From: Deltaproteobacteria bacterium IMCC39524
GTDB lineage: Bacteria > Desulfobacterota > Desulfuromonadia > Desulfuromonadales > BM103
Reading direction: 5' to 3'
Assembly (NCBI GenBank): GCA_029667085.1
Contig: JARUHJ010000001.1
Span: forward strand, 620,001-684,000
Length of the DNA: 64,000 bases
This document shows, one piece after another, positions 26,626 to 34,404 of the stretch. The position numbers and the translations under genes are program-made. The first letter of the stretch is position 1, and each line of letters opens with the position of its first letter. Under the pieces are notes generated by a model. It was not told where the DNA came from, searched no databases, and saw only the letters and a program-made list of their open reading frames with translations.

Positions 26626-28533
26626 ATGATGACTTTCAAGCGCGAAAAGAATCGAAGAAGAGTTTATATAATGATCAACAGCTTCATGTTCTCTGCCCTG
26701 GCGGTGATGGCAATCTGGGTGCCGAGCGCGATGGCCAACGCAACCTTTGAGGGCTGTGCGTCTTGTCACACGTCGATCGCCAACGAAGGCCCCGGGCACA
26801 GCGCACATTCCTCAGGCCTTGCGTGCGATCTCTGCCATGTCAACGACATCCTTAACAATCCTCCAATAGGTGTCAACTGCACCCAATGTCACGGCCGTGT
26901 TCAAGATGCCGGTGGCGACACCCTCTCTGCGGGAGAGGGGCGCGGGCTGCGATTGCACCATCAGAACGCAGGGGTCACCTGTTCTCCGTGCCACTCTGAT
27001 TCTGGTGCCGGGGCCCCTGCTGGCGTGGCTGAAAACATTCTACCCGCCTTTTACCCGGGGCCCAGCAATCTCAACCCCTGTGATGGCTCCGAAGAAAACT
27101 TTCCATCGAATAGCGTCAGCCTCGACAACGATGGCGATCTTCTCACCGATGGGGCAGATCCGGACTGCGCGCCGCCCACAGAAATCTGCACGGACGGCAT
27201 CGATAATGATAACGATGGCGATGTCGACTGCGCCGATACCGATTGCAGTGTCGATCCTGCCTGCCAGCCGGAAGCCAACTGCAGCGACACCATAGACAAC
27301 GACAACGACGGGGCGATTGACTGTGCTGATACAGACTGCAGCGCCGACCCTGCCTGTCTGCCGGAAGCCGATTGCAACGACGGCGTGGATAACGACAGCG
27401 ATGGCTTGACCGACTGTGATGACCAGGACTGCGCGAGCGATCCGGCCTGCCAGGCACCGTCGATGGAGATGGAGTGCGCCGATGGTGTAGATAATGACAA
27501 CGACAACATGATTGACTGTGCCGATCCGGACTGTGCTGATGATCCGGCCTGTCAGCCGGTCTCAGAAGACTGTAACGACGGTATCGATAATGACGGCGAC
27601 GGCATGATCGACTGTGATGATTCAGACTGTGCCGAAGCGGCCAACTGTCAGCCACCCACCATTGAGAATTGTACCGACGGCGTGGATAACGACGGCGACG
27701 GCATGATCGACTGTGATGACCAGGACTGTGCTGATGACCCCACCTGTCAGCAACCGGTGATAGAAGACTGTGACGACGGTGTGGACAACGACAACGACGG
27801 CTTCATTGACTGCGCAGATCCGGACTGCAGCTCAGACCCGGCCTGTGAAACAGCTGAGACTTGTCCCTCGTTCAACCCGCCGGCAAACCACAGCGAGCGC
27901 AAGGAGGCCGACGGCTGTGAAGCCTTTCATGCCCCCGGTTACGAGCAGCCCTACAGCAACAGTTGCACCTCATGTCACGGCAGCTTGTTGACCGGCCCCG
28001 ACTCCGGTGGTTCCGCCCCGTCCTGCTACACCTGTCATGGCGAGGTATGGGATGAGATGCCCCCCGACAACGGCGGTGAACCAGTTGACCATACAGTCAA
28101 GAGGGGAAGTGCCTTTCACAAAACCGGCCATAAATACCCCTTTATCAACGACTGCACCAGCTGTCACGGCGAAGACCTCATGGGCGGCACCGGTCCCTCG
28201 TGCTACACCTGCCATAAGATGAAGTGGAAAGACGAAGGCCGCTTCGATGCGCCCGCCGATCACACCGTCAAGAGAGGCGACAATTACCATAAAACTGGCA
28301 TTAAATACCCTTACGACAAGGGCTGCAACGATTGTCACGGCAGCGAGTTGACCGGTGAGGCGTCCGGTGGGTCTGCGCCGTCCTGTTTCTTATGTCACAA
28401 ACAGAAATGGAAAGACGACAGCAATAAAAAACACAAGTCCTATCGAGGGCATGATGGCGACGATGACGATGATCGTAGGGGGTTCTCAAATGGGTTTAAG
28501 GGAAAGTCTTCACGAGGTCATTATGATGACTAA
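26626..28533 (+). CDS. Secreted decahaem c-type cytochrome with MopE-type metal-binding repeats
   Basis: About 635 aa from ATG 26626 (AAGGAG upstream). A signal peptide ends near SAMA. Four CxxCH haem motifs follow (CASCH, CDLCH, CTQCH, CSPCH), then seven tandem repeats of about 31 residues with the pattern CxDGVDNDxDGxIDCxDxDC, the putative metal-binding motif of MopE-like proteins. Six more haem motifs close the protein (CTSCH, CYTCH, CTSCH, CYTCH, CNDCH, CFLCH), in three units each containing two motifs and a DHTVKRG- or HSERKE-like link. The tail is rich in K, G and D. Ten haems and many Asp-loop repeats suggest an extracellular or periplasmic electron-transfer protein with calcium or metal sites. 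Confidence 0.9.
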   Translation: MMTFKREKNRRRVYIMINSFMFSALAVMAIWVPSAMANATFEGCASCHTSIANEGPGHSAHSSGLACDLCHVNDILNNPPIGVNCTQCHGRVQDAGGDTLSAGEGRGLRLHHQNAGVTCSPCHSDSGAGAPAGVAENILPAFYPGPSNLNPCDGSEENFPSNSVSLDNDGDLLTDGADPDCAPPTEICTDGIDNDNDGDVDCADTDCSVDPACQPEANCSDTIDNDNDGAIDCADTDCSADPACLPEADCNDGVDNDSDGLTDCDDQDCASDPACQAPSMEMECADGVDNDNDNMIDCADPDCADDPACQPVSEDCNDGIDNDGDGMIDCDDSDCAEAANCQPPTIENCTDGVDNDGDGMIDCDDQDCADDPTCQQPVIEDCDDGVDNDNDGFIDCADPDCSSDPACETAETCPSFNPPANHSERKEADGCEAFHAPGYEQPYSNSCTSCHGSLLTGPDSGGSAPSCYTCHGEVWDEMPPDNGGEPVDHTVKRGSAFHKTGHKYPFINDCTSCHGEDLMGGTGPSCYTCHKMKWKDEGRFDAPADHTVKRGDNYHKTGIKYPYDKGCNDCHGSELTGEASGGSAPSCFLCHKQKWKDDSNKKHKSYRGHDGDDDDDRRGFSNGFKGKSSRGHYDD

Positions 28534-28601
28534 CCACGGGCACTGAAGCCCTGACCAGCGAAGACCTTATCTCATCAGATACGAGGAGGACTCTGAGATC
28601 G

Positions 28602-28640
28602 GGGACACTTAAAAGGGACACTTGAAAACAAGTGTCCCCA
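28602..28640. repeat. GGGACAC-family tandem hairpin
   Basis: GGGGACACTT, AAAA, then GGGACACTTG pairing with CAAGTGTCCCC. It lies between the convergent decahaem and nitroreductase genes and may end both transcripts. Confidence 0.8.
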
Positions 28641-28667
28641 GTTCAATGTGCCTCCGACCTTGGCGAT

Positions 28668-29489
28668 TCAACGCCAGGTAATCGACGGTGTTTTCCGCTC
28701 GGGCATTCGATGATATCGAAACTTCGGGTAACCGAGCATCATCGCGCCGTAGCACTGGTGCCATTCCTGCAAGCCCAGCGCCTGCTGCATCGGCGGGAAG
28801 GTACTGGCAGCTGTGTTGAAGTAGCCCGCCCAGCAGCCACCGAGCTCCATAGCGGTTGCGGCCAGCTCCAGGGTGGTCAAAGCGATCGTACAGCTGGACT
28901 GGGCCATAGGATCTTCCTTGGCGGCGTGGGCCACCACAAGCACCGGAGCGCCACGCAAAACGACGTCGTCGCCCTCTTCCAGCCTCGCCAGAGCTTTATC
29001 CATATGAAACGACAAAGCGAACTCTTTCATATTCGCCAGCATCCAGCGCATCCACTGGCCAACGATCTGCACCAGCTTGTCTAAATCCTCACGATCGCTC
29101 AGCACCAGCCATTCGACACTCTGGGTGTTGTGTCCGGTCGGCGCATAGCGCGCCAGCTCGATGAGCTCTTGCAGAGTCTCCCGGGGCACGGCTTTATCGC
29201 GGTAGTTGCGGATCGAGCGCCGGCTTCTGAGAAACTGCTCGCACTGTTCAGGGTTCAAAAACAGCTCGGGTTGAATCTTCGGGCAGTTGGCCAGGGGTAT
29301 CTCGGCATGAAGCAAGCTGCTGGACGGGCAAATCGCAACACAGTGCCCGCAACGGATGCACAGTTCTTCCGCCTCGGCAATCGGGGTGGGATATGCGCCC
29401 GGGGAGAAGTTGATCAGTTTGGCCGGGCAGACAGCACTGCAGAGGCCATCCTGGCTGCAGGTCTGCTGGTTCGCTTCGATGAAAGTCAT
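28668..29489 (-). CDS. Nitroreductase with N-terminal 2[4Fe-4S] ferredoxin domain
   Basis: A 273-aa fusion. The first 65 residues carry two iron-sulfur cysteine sets (CSQDGLCSAVCPA and CIRCGHCVAICP). The rest is an FMN nitroreductase fold, with RRSIRNYRDKAVP at about 93 and the GGCWAGYF region at about 218. It would pass electrons from a ferredoxin-type donor to FMN and a nitro or quinone-like substrate. A paralogue lies at 40726. GGAGG precedes the start. It is followed on the same strand by nothing until the repeat hairpin, so it is probably monocistronic. Confidence 0.9.
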   Translation of the reverse strand: MTFIEANQQTCSQDGLCSAVCPAKLINFSPGAYPTPIAEAEELCIRCGHCVAICPSSSLLHAEIPLANCPKIQPELFLNPEQCEQFLRSRRSIRNYRDKAVPRETLQELIELARYAPTGHNTQSVEWLVLSDREDLDKLVQIVGQWMRWMLANMKEFALSFHMDKALARLEEGDDVVLRGAPVLVVAHAAKEDPMAQSSCTIALTTLELAATAMELGGCWAGYFNTAASTFPPMQQALGLQEWHQCYGAMMLGYPKFRYHRMPERKTPSITWR

Positions 29490-29531
29490 AGTTTCCTCCT
29501 GGAAATTTCAATCGGCATAGACAACAGGCAA

Positions 29532-29558
29532 CGGGGACACAGGATTAAGGTGTCCCCG
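29532..29558. repeat. GGGACAC-family hairpin
   Basis: CGGGGACAC pairs exactly with GTGTCCCCG. It lies between hemG (ends 29588) and the nitroreductase start (29489) on the minus strand, suitable as the hemG terminator. Confidence 0.8.
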
Positions 29559-29587
29559 ATCTAACAGTTATAAACCCATACCTCTAA

Positions 29588-30118
29588 TCAACCCTGCATA
29601 TTGTGGATCCGGTCTCCGAAAGCCTCAACCTGGTCCCAATCGGTATAATCCACCACAGTATCGGGCGCGGTCGGACCTTTGGTCATCCACATGATCAAAC
29701 GTATCATCTGACGGTCAAGGTAGCGACACCCTGGATAATCAAGGTTGCCACCAAAGACCTCCAGATGTTTCGGCTGCCACGCAATCTGGCCGAGAAACTT
29801 CTTTAAATATGGATTAGTATCAGGCTGGTTTTTCTCAGGTTTTCGAGCAACAACATTGACCGAGAAAAAAGCGTTCGGTTTCCTGTCAAGATGCTGTTGG
29901 TTCTTTTTGACAAAGTCGTAGATCAACTTACTATGTTTCCCATAGCGGACACTCGCCCCAACAACGATCTTGTCGAAGGGCGTCAAATCCGGATGCGGTT
30001 CATCAATCTGCAGCAACTGCACCTGGCTGCCCTGCTCTTCGATTACCTGCTGCAGTCGCTCGCAGATTTTCCGTGTGTGACCATCGGTGCTTGCGTAAAC
30101 AATCAGAATATTATTCAT
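29588..30118 (-). CDS. hemG: Menaquinone-dependent protoporphyrinogen IX dehydrogenase (HemG)
   Basis: A 176-aa long-chain flavodoxin-like protein closely following the enterobacterial HemG pattern: FMN loop YASTDGHTRK at 9-18, VVGASVRYGKH near 52, FSVNVVARKPEK near 85 and VVDYTDWDQVEAF near the C-terminus. HemG oxidises protoporphyrinogen IX to protoporphyrin IX with electron transfer to quinones. HemG is best known from gammaproteobacteria, so its presence here is of some interest. There are no haem-synthesis neighbours in the window. Confidence 0.87.
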   Translation of the reverse strand: MNNILIVYASTDGHTRKICERLQQVIEEQGSQVQLLQIDEPHPDLTPFDKIVVGASVRYGKHSKLIYDFVKKNQQHLDRKPNAFFSVNVVARKPEKNQPDTNPYLKKFLGQIAWQPKHLEVFGGNLDYPGCRYLDRQMIRLIMWMTKGPTAPDTVVDYTDWDQVEAFGDRIHNMQG

Positions 30119-30308
30119 AGGGTTTCCGTATTGGTTGGGTCGACATGACCAGAGGGCATCATACCAGATCTAAGCTTATGCGGGTGGCTTTGATAGAATT
30201 CGGTGATACATTACGAACGTGCCACCGATTTATGGGGAGACACAATTTCCCTGTCACCGAGGCGTGTCCTTGCATCGCTCGACACGGTTCACAACAGGGC
30301 CTGCCCAT

Positions 30309-30740
30309 TTAAGGCACAATAAGAACCATGCGATCCATGACTTGAAGTACCTTGTGACTGACGCTGCCAAGAGCCATGCCCGCGATATTCGAAAGACCCC
30401 TTGTGCCCATAACGATGAGCTCGCACTTCTGGTTACTCGCCGCCTCGGTAATGGCCTGAGCAGGGTCACCTTCGAGAATCAACACCTCGTGGTCAATCCC
30501 CTTGTCCTCAAGCATCACCTGCAGCGGTGCCGTTGCCTGCTCGGCGGCGTGCATATAATGATTGAAAAGGTTTTGATAAAAAGGTTCACCGAGGACATCT
30601 GGAACCTTCTGGCGTATGTGCACAAGGATTATCTTTGCATGAAAAAGCCCCGCTATCTCTGCGGCTCTTTCCACAACCTTGATGGAGCGTTGAGACTCGT
30701 CTACAGCCACTAAAATTCGCTTGACCCTTTTGCTTTCCAT
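30309..30740 (-). CDS. Universal stress protein (UspA family)
   Basis: A 143-aa UspA-fold protein with the ATP-binding pattern MGTRGLSNIAGMALGSVSH (G-2x-G-9x-G-S) near the C-terminus and the N-terminal ILVAVDES strand with Asp. The start at 30740 has an AGGTGAG site; the upstream Met at 30758 has none. A close paralogue lies at 33791, about 3 kb away. UspA proteins respond to starvation, oxidative and other stress, and ATP-binding members like this may act as switches. Confidence 0.92.
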   Translation of the reverse strand: MESKRVKRILVAVDESQRSIKVVERAAEIAGLFHAKIILVHIRQKVPDVLGEPFYQNLFNHYMHAAEQATAPLQVMLEDKGIDHEVLILEGDPAQAITEAASNQKCELIVMGTRGLSNIAGMALGSVSHKVLQVMDRMVLIVP

Positions 30741-30890
30741 ACTCACCTCACATCTCACTGATCAAGGAAAAAGAGGACATCGCTTCACTGCTACAAACGG
30801 TTTCGACCGCGTTGATCAATTAGATTATACCAGCTTAGTTTGGCTTGGTGAGTTTTCCCTAAGGATTTAAGGGGGAAATCTTTGACTATT

Positions 30891-30937
30891 GGGGACACTT
30901 AAAAAGGACACTCTATTCTGAATGCCCTTAGCTCCCC
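30891..30937. repeat. GGGACAC-family tandem hairpin, degenerate
   Basis: GGGGACACTT, then GGACACTCTATTCTGAATGCCC, ending in CTCCCC. It lies between the divergent UspA gene and the VUT-family gene. Confidence 0.65.
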
Positions 30938-31019
30938 ACTTGCTCTCAAAGGAACGCATAGAATATCATGACCTTTATCGTCATGATTCACACAAAAACA
31001 GTAAGTTTGCGAGGTTTCG

Positions 31020-31526
31020 ATGTTTGAAGTACTTTTTTACCTGGGATCCATAGTCGTTGCCAATCTGCTGGTCATGAATTTTGGTATTATTCAGGTGGCG
31101 GGACTTTCTTTTCCCGCCGGGGCAGTGGCGGTCGGTTTCACTTTCACAGCAAGAGACCTTGTTCAGAGAAGATTCGGGAAATGGGGCTGCTGGATTTGGA
31201 TGTTCGTCGCATCCTGGATCTCCGCAGTCTTTTCTCCCACCCTGGCCCTGGCGAGCCTGGGTGCTTTTGTTGTTGCAGAAGGATTGGATTGGGCTGTCTT
31301 TACAGCATCCCCCCTTTCTTTTCGAGGGCGCGCCATCGTCAGTAACATTGTTGGAACCCCCCTGGACTCCGTCGTCTTCGTTTACTTGGCTTTCGGGCCG
31401 ATCTGGGATGCGATGTGGGGACAGACAATCATTAAACTGGCAAGCAGCCTTTTAATTGTCTTCATGATAAGGAACGTACAGGAGACAGGTTTGAAATCAA
31501 CGGGGCTTAAAGGCGGGGTTGCATAG
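31020..31526 (+). CDS. VUT-family (YhhQ-like) membrane transporter
   Basis: A 168-aa protein with about five membrane spans and the family pattern VANLLVMNFG near the start, FPAGAVAVGFTFTARDLVQ near 36-54 and IVGTPLDSVVFVYLAFGP near 110-130. The related YhhQ protein takes up queuosine precursors; other VUT members have vitamin substrates that are not certain. It is slightly shorter than typical (about 200 aa). A hairpin with an 8-bp stem lies about 40 bp upstream. No queuosine gene is near, so the substrate is inferred only from the family. Confidence 0.8.
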   Translation: MFEVLFYLGSIVVANLLVMNFGIIQVAGLSFPAGAVAVGFTFTARDLVQRRFGKWGCWIWMFVASWISAVFSPTLALASLGAFVVAEGLDWAVFTASPLSFRGRAIVSNIVGTPLDSVVFVYLAFGPIWDAMWGQTIIKLASSLLIVFMIRNVQETGLKSTGLKGGVA

Positions 31527-31666
31527 CACCTCTCAATCAATACCGACACCAAACAGACACTCAGTCAGGAATTCGGGATTTTAAGTTTGACAGGTTTTGT
31601 TGTCGGGTCGAAGGAAAGAGCAGACAATGCTGTTGAATCATTCAGCCGCGACGGGGGAACCGGGCG

Positions 31667-32827
31667 ATGTCGACGCAAACCACGAAAAGCAACTCACGAT
31701 CACTCGTTATTGTTGATGACAAGATCCCCTATATCAAAGGCGCCCTCGAACCCTTCGCGGAGGTGATCTACCTGCCGGGAGAAGAGTTGACAGCGGCAAT
31801 CGTCAGGGATGCCGACGCCCTCATAACCAGAACCCGAACCCTCTGCAGCGCGGAGCTGCTTGAAGGCTCTTCGGTAAAATTCATCGCCTCGGCAACCATA
31901 GGGTTTGATCATATTGATACAGCCTACTGCAGACGACAGGGTATTGCCTGGGCCAATGCTCCGGGGTGCAATGCCGGGAGCGTCAACCAGTACCTTGCCT
32001 CGGCATTGTTGACCTACGCGTGCAAAAAGAGAATCAAGCTTCGCGATCTCACCGTCGGCATTGTCGGTGTTGGAAATGTGGGCAGAAAAACAGCAGACTT
32101 GTGCCACGCCATTGGCATGCAGGTTCTGCTTAACGATCCGCCCAGGCAAAGAGCGGAAGGCAGCGGCAATTTTACCAGTCTTGCCCGAATCCGGGAGCAA
32201 GCCGATATCATCACCTTCCACGTCCCCTTGCAGTCCGCAGGAGAGTTTGCCACCCATCACATGGTTGACGACAGCTTTTTAAAAGACCTGGAGAAAAGCC
32301 CCCTGCTGGTCAATACCTGTCGGGGAGAGGTCTTTGACAGCGGCGCAGTAAAAAACGCACGGGACTCCAGCTTTATCTCGGGCCTGATCATCGATTGCTG
32401 GGAAAACGAACCTGAGATCGACCTGGAACTGCTTGAAAAAGCAGATTTGGGCACGGCCCATATCGCCGGTTATTCCAGGGACGGCAAAGCCATTGGCACA
32501 ATGATGAGCATCCGTGCGGTCAGCCGCTTTTTCAAGCTCGGCATCGATGACTGGCAACCGACGGAGGTTGAGTTGCCGGAGCAAACGCTCATTCAACTCG
32601 ACGGTCACAAAAAAGACGAAGAAAGTGTCCTGGCAGAAGCGGTGTTGGCAACCTATGACATCCTTGCGGATGATAAAAGGCTCCGGGCTGCTGCACCCGG
32701 GTCTTTTGAACGCCTCAGAGGTGAGTACCCGGTCAGAAGGGAATTCCACAACTACCGAATTGAAGCCAGGAATGTCCATAAAAGTACGGTATCGGCTTTA
32801 AAAAGGATGGGGTTTCAACTCCCATAG
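31667..32827 (+). CDS. pdxB: Erythronate-4-phosphate dehydrogenase (PdxB)
   Basis: A 386-aa D-2-hydroxyacid dehydrogenase of the PdxB type. The NAD-binding GVGNVG motif is at 134-139. The catalytic set is R in NTCRGEV, E in ENEPEID and H in GTAHIAGYS, the last with the Y-S-x-x-GKA context of PdxB. A C-terminal extension after 330 fits the PdxB dimerisation domain. It oxidises 4-phosphoerythronate in the DXP-dependent pyridoxal phosphate pathway. The PLP-dependent decarboxylase at 52580 would use this cofactor. No other pdx genes are in the window. Confidence 0.85.
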   Translation: MSTQTTKSNSRSLVIVDDKIPYIKGALEPFAEVIYLPGEELTAAIVRDADALITRTRTLCSAELLEGSSVKFIASATIGFDHIDTAYCRRQGIAWANAPGCNAGSVNQYLASALLTYACKKRIKLRDLTVGIVGVGNVGRKTADLCHAIGMQVLLNDPPRQRAEGSGNFTSLARIREQADIITFHVPLQSAGEFATHHMVDDSFLKDLEKSPLLVNTCRGEVFDSGAVKNARDSSFISGLIIDCWENEPEIDLELLEKADLGTAHIAGYSRDGKAIGTMMSIRAVSRFFKLGIDDWQPTEVELPEQTLIQLDGHKKDEESVLAEAVLATYDILADDKRLRAAAPGSFERLRGEYPVRREFHNYRIEARNVHKSTVSALKRMGFQLP

Positions 32828-32889
32828 TTGCGGAAACTGGCTCCTTTGGCTTTTTAAAAGGTGTCTGTCCCCATTCCGTTAAGATGGTG

Positions 32890-33076
32890 TATAATAGAAG
32901 TGTGGAGTCAACGGTTGGTTTGTTGACCGCACAAAGGAGGCGCCTATCGAAACAGACTCTGATTATTGGGTAGTTTGCACCAGACGTGGGCAATCCGAGA
33001 TTGCCTGCTAAGCCCGTGATAAGGGCGCGAAGAGAATCCATTAAGAAGGCCCGGCGACAAGTGCGGGCCTTCCACT
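32890..33076 (+). ncRNA. Candidate structured RNA, about 180 nt, no family recognised
   Basis: A perfect TATAAT at 32890-32895 is followed by a stretch with strong folds and no coding frame. A 5' hairpin (32900-32932) has GTGTG/CGCAC and GTCAAC/GTTGAC stems. GGCGCC and GGGCAATC/GATTGCC dyads lie in the middle. A 3' hairpin (33045-33072) has a 9-bp GAAGGCCCG stem. AGTG(T)GGAG at 32899 can pair with CTTCCACT at 33069, closing the ends as an alternative fold. Length and closure resemble 6S RNA but I could not match its consensus. It could also be a leader of the 33182 gene. Confidence 0.4.
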
Positions 33077-33181
33077 GTTTAGGCGCTTGGGGTCACTCAA
33101 AAGGTGCTCTCTTTATTCTCTGTCCCCAGCGACCACTGTGTATACTGGCCCAGTTTTGAAACCATCCTCGAGGAGACAGAC

Positions 33182-33718
33182 GTGTCATCATTCCGCCCCA
33201 CCCTCATCTCTCTGTTCATGGTCCTTTGCCTGCTGGTTAACATGGGCCATGCCACTGATTTGCAACAGGCCCGGTCAACCATGGATCGTTACCTGACCGA
33301 GCAGAGCCATTGGCAAGACAACCTGGCCGCGTTGCTGATTAAAAACAAGCCGCAATTCACTGCGACCGCCAATGCCCAGCGCGACCACCAGCACGCCTTG
33401 ATCGCACTTAAGCGTGCCCGCTTCAACTATCTCATCGCCCATCACCCAGAGCGCCTTGATACCGGTGAGCTTGGACGTTTCTCCAACTTCACCTGGACCG
33501 AAGCCGACACAGAATCTGCCAAGACGAGTGATGCAGGCTACAAAGCGCTTGAAGAGCAGGTTGCTCGCAGCCGGGCTATCAACGACGAGCAGCCGGACTG
33601 GGAGGCCTTTCGGCAGTACTTCCGCACCGAGGTTGCACCGTCTGAAGAGTTTAAGCTGGAGTTATCGCGTTTTCAGGCGGAGCTGGAGGAGATCAAGCGG
33701 GATGGAGGAATGAAATAA
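33182..33718 (+). CDS. Hypothetical exported protein, 178 aa
   Basis: The start is the GTG at 33182, with AGGAG eight bases upstream, which reveals a clean signal peptide (FRPTLISLFMVLCLLVNMGHA). The mature part is charged and helical, with a segment ALIALKRARFNYLIAHHPER and a C-terminal FKLELSRFQAELEEIKRD coiled coil. No domain is recognised. Upstream frames from 33104 run through a repeat and are rejected. The C-terminal words QAELEEIKRDG recur, in weaker form, just past the stop of pncB (38448-38470), which suggests a copied fragment. Confidence 0.7.
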   Translation: MSSFRPTLISLFMVLCLLVNMGHATDLQQARSTMDRYLTEQSHWQDNLAALLIKNKPQFTATANAQRDHQHALIALKRARFNYLIAHHPERLDTGELGRFSNFTWTEADTESAKTSDAGYKALEEQVARSRAINDEQPDWEAFRQYFRTEVAPSEEFKLELSRFQAELEEIKRDGGMK

Positions 33719-33736
33719 AACGTAAAAGGGAATCGC

Positions 33737-33772
33737 GGACACTTAAAAGGGACACTCAAAATTGAGGGTCCC
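33737..33772. repeat. GGGACAC-family tandem hairpin
   Basis: GGACACTT, AAAA, GGGACACTCAA pairing with TTGAGGGTCCC. It lies between the convergent 33182 and UspA genes. Confidence 0.75.
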
Positions 33773-33790
33773 AGATGCTGTACCTATCCC

Positions 33791-34213
33791 CTAGGGCACA
33801 ATCAGTACCATGCACTTGGCTGAGTGCAACACCTTGGTGCTGACACTCCCCAAAGTTAAGCCCAGGATGTTCGACAAACCTCTTGATCCCATCACGATCA
33901 GATCGCTTTTCATAACGCGCGCCGTTTCGATGATCATTTCTGCAGGGTCGCCTTCGAGGATCAACACTTCAAAATCAACCCCACTCTTCTCAAGATGCGT
34001 TTTGTGATGAGCAACCGCATGTTCTGCGTTCTCTAAGTACTTGTTGAGAACTTCTTGGTAGTAAGGCTGACCAAGCTCCAGAACCTTGGGATGGACATAC
34101 ACCAGAAAAATCTTCGCCTGAAAAGAGTCTGCCATCGCAATGGCCCTCTCGGCAACCAGGTCCGAGTGACTCGATTCATCCACGGCCAATAGAATCCGCT
34201 CGATTACTTTCAT
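33791..34213 (-). CDS. Universal stress protein (UspA family), paralogue
   Basis: A 140-aa UspA protein, with MGSRGLSNILGLTLGSVS as the ATP-binding loop and ILLAVDESSHSD at the N-terminus. It shares the GLSNIxGxxLGSVSxKVL segment and the long helix pattern with the UspA at 30309, so the two are probably a local duplication separated by the VUT and pdxB genes. Start ATG at 34213 follows a GGGGGTGAAC site; the GTG at 34219 is an alternative. Confidence 0.9.
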   Translation of the reverse strand: MKVIERILLAVDESSHSDLVAERAIAMADSFQAKIFLVYVHPKVLELGQPYYQEVLNKYLENAEHAVAHHKTHLEKSGVDFEVLILEGDPAEMIIETARVMKSDLIVMGSRGLSNILGLTLGSVSTKVLHSAKCMVLIVP

Positions 34214-34363
34214 GTTCACCCCCGCACAGCTGTCGTCGTTTTAAAGCGCTCTCATCCTACCTGAACTAGTAACGTACGACGCAGTTTTGTCAACTTCATC
34301 GAGGATAAACGTTTGAAGAGACAGTTAGATAGCCGGATTCAAAAACTCTTCAAATGTATTTTT

Positions 34364-34403
34364 GGGGATACTCAAAAGGGACACTCAATTTTGAGTGTCC
34401 CCG
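34364..34403. repeat. GGGACAC-family tandem hairpin
   Basis: GGGGATACTC, AAAA, then GGGACACTCAA pairing exactly with TTGAGTGTCCCC. It sits immediately downstream of the ABC exporter stop on the minus strand. Confidence 0.85.
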
Positions 34404-34404
34404 G

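Noticed and set aside
27051-27655. 150- and 170-aa minus-strand frames rich in S, L, H and R
   Set aside because: Low-complexity shadows of the D-rich tandem repeats of the decahaem protein.
27180-27860. Regular repeat array that could be mistaken for CRISPR
   Set aside because: The period is about 93 bp, it is in frame within one large gene and encodes MopE-type repeats; units are not identical and no cas gene is near.
26497-32949. Shared AGGAGGCGCCTAT word at 26498 and 32936 as a regulatory site
   Set aside because: A shared 13-base word is expected by chance in a window of this size, and the surroundings do not match.
32890-33076. GEMM riboswitch call for the 32.9-kb RNA
   Set aside because: The CAAACC...GAAA...GGACGCAAAGC series is absent; the fold is different.
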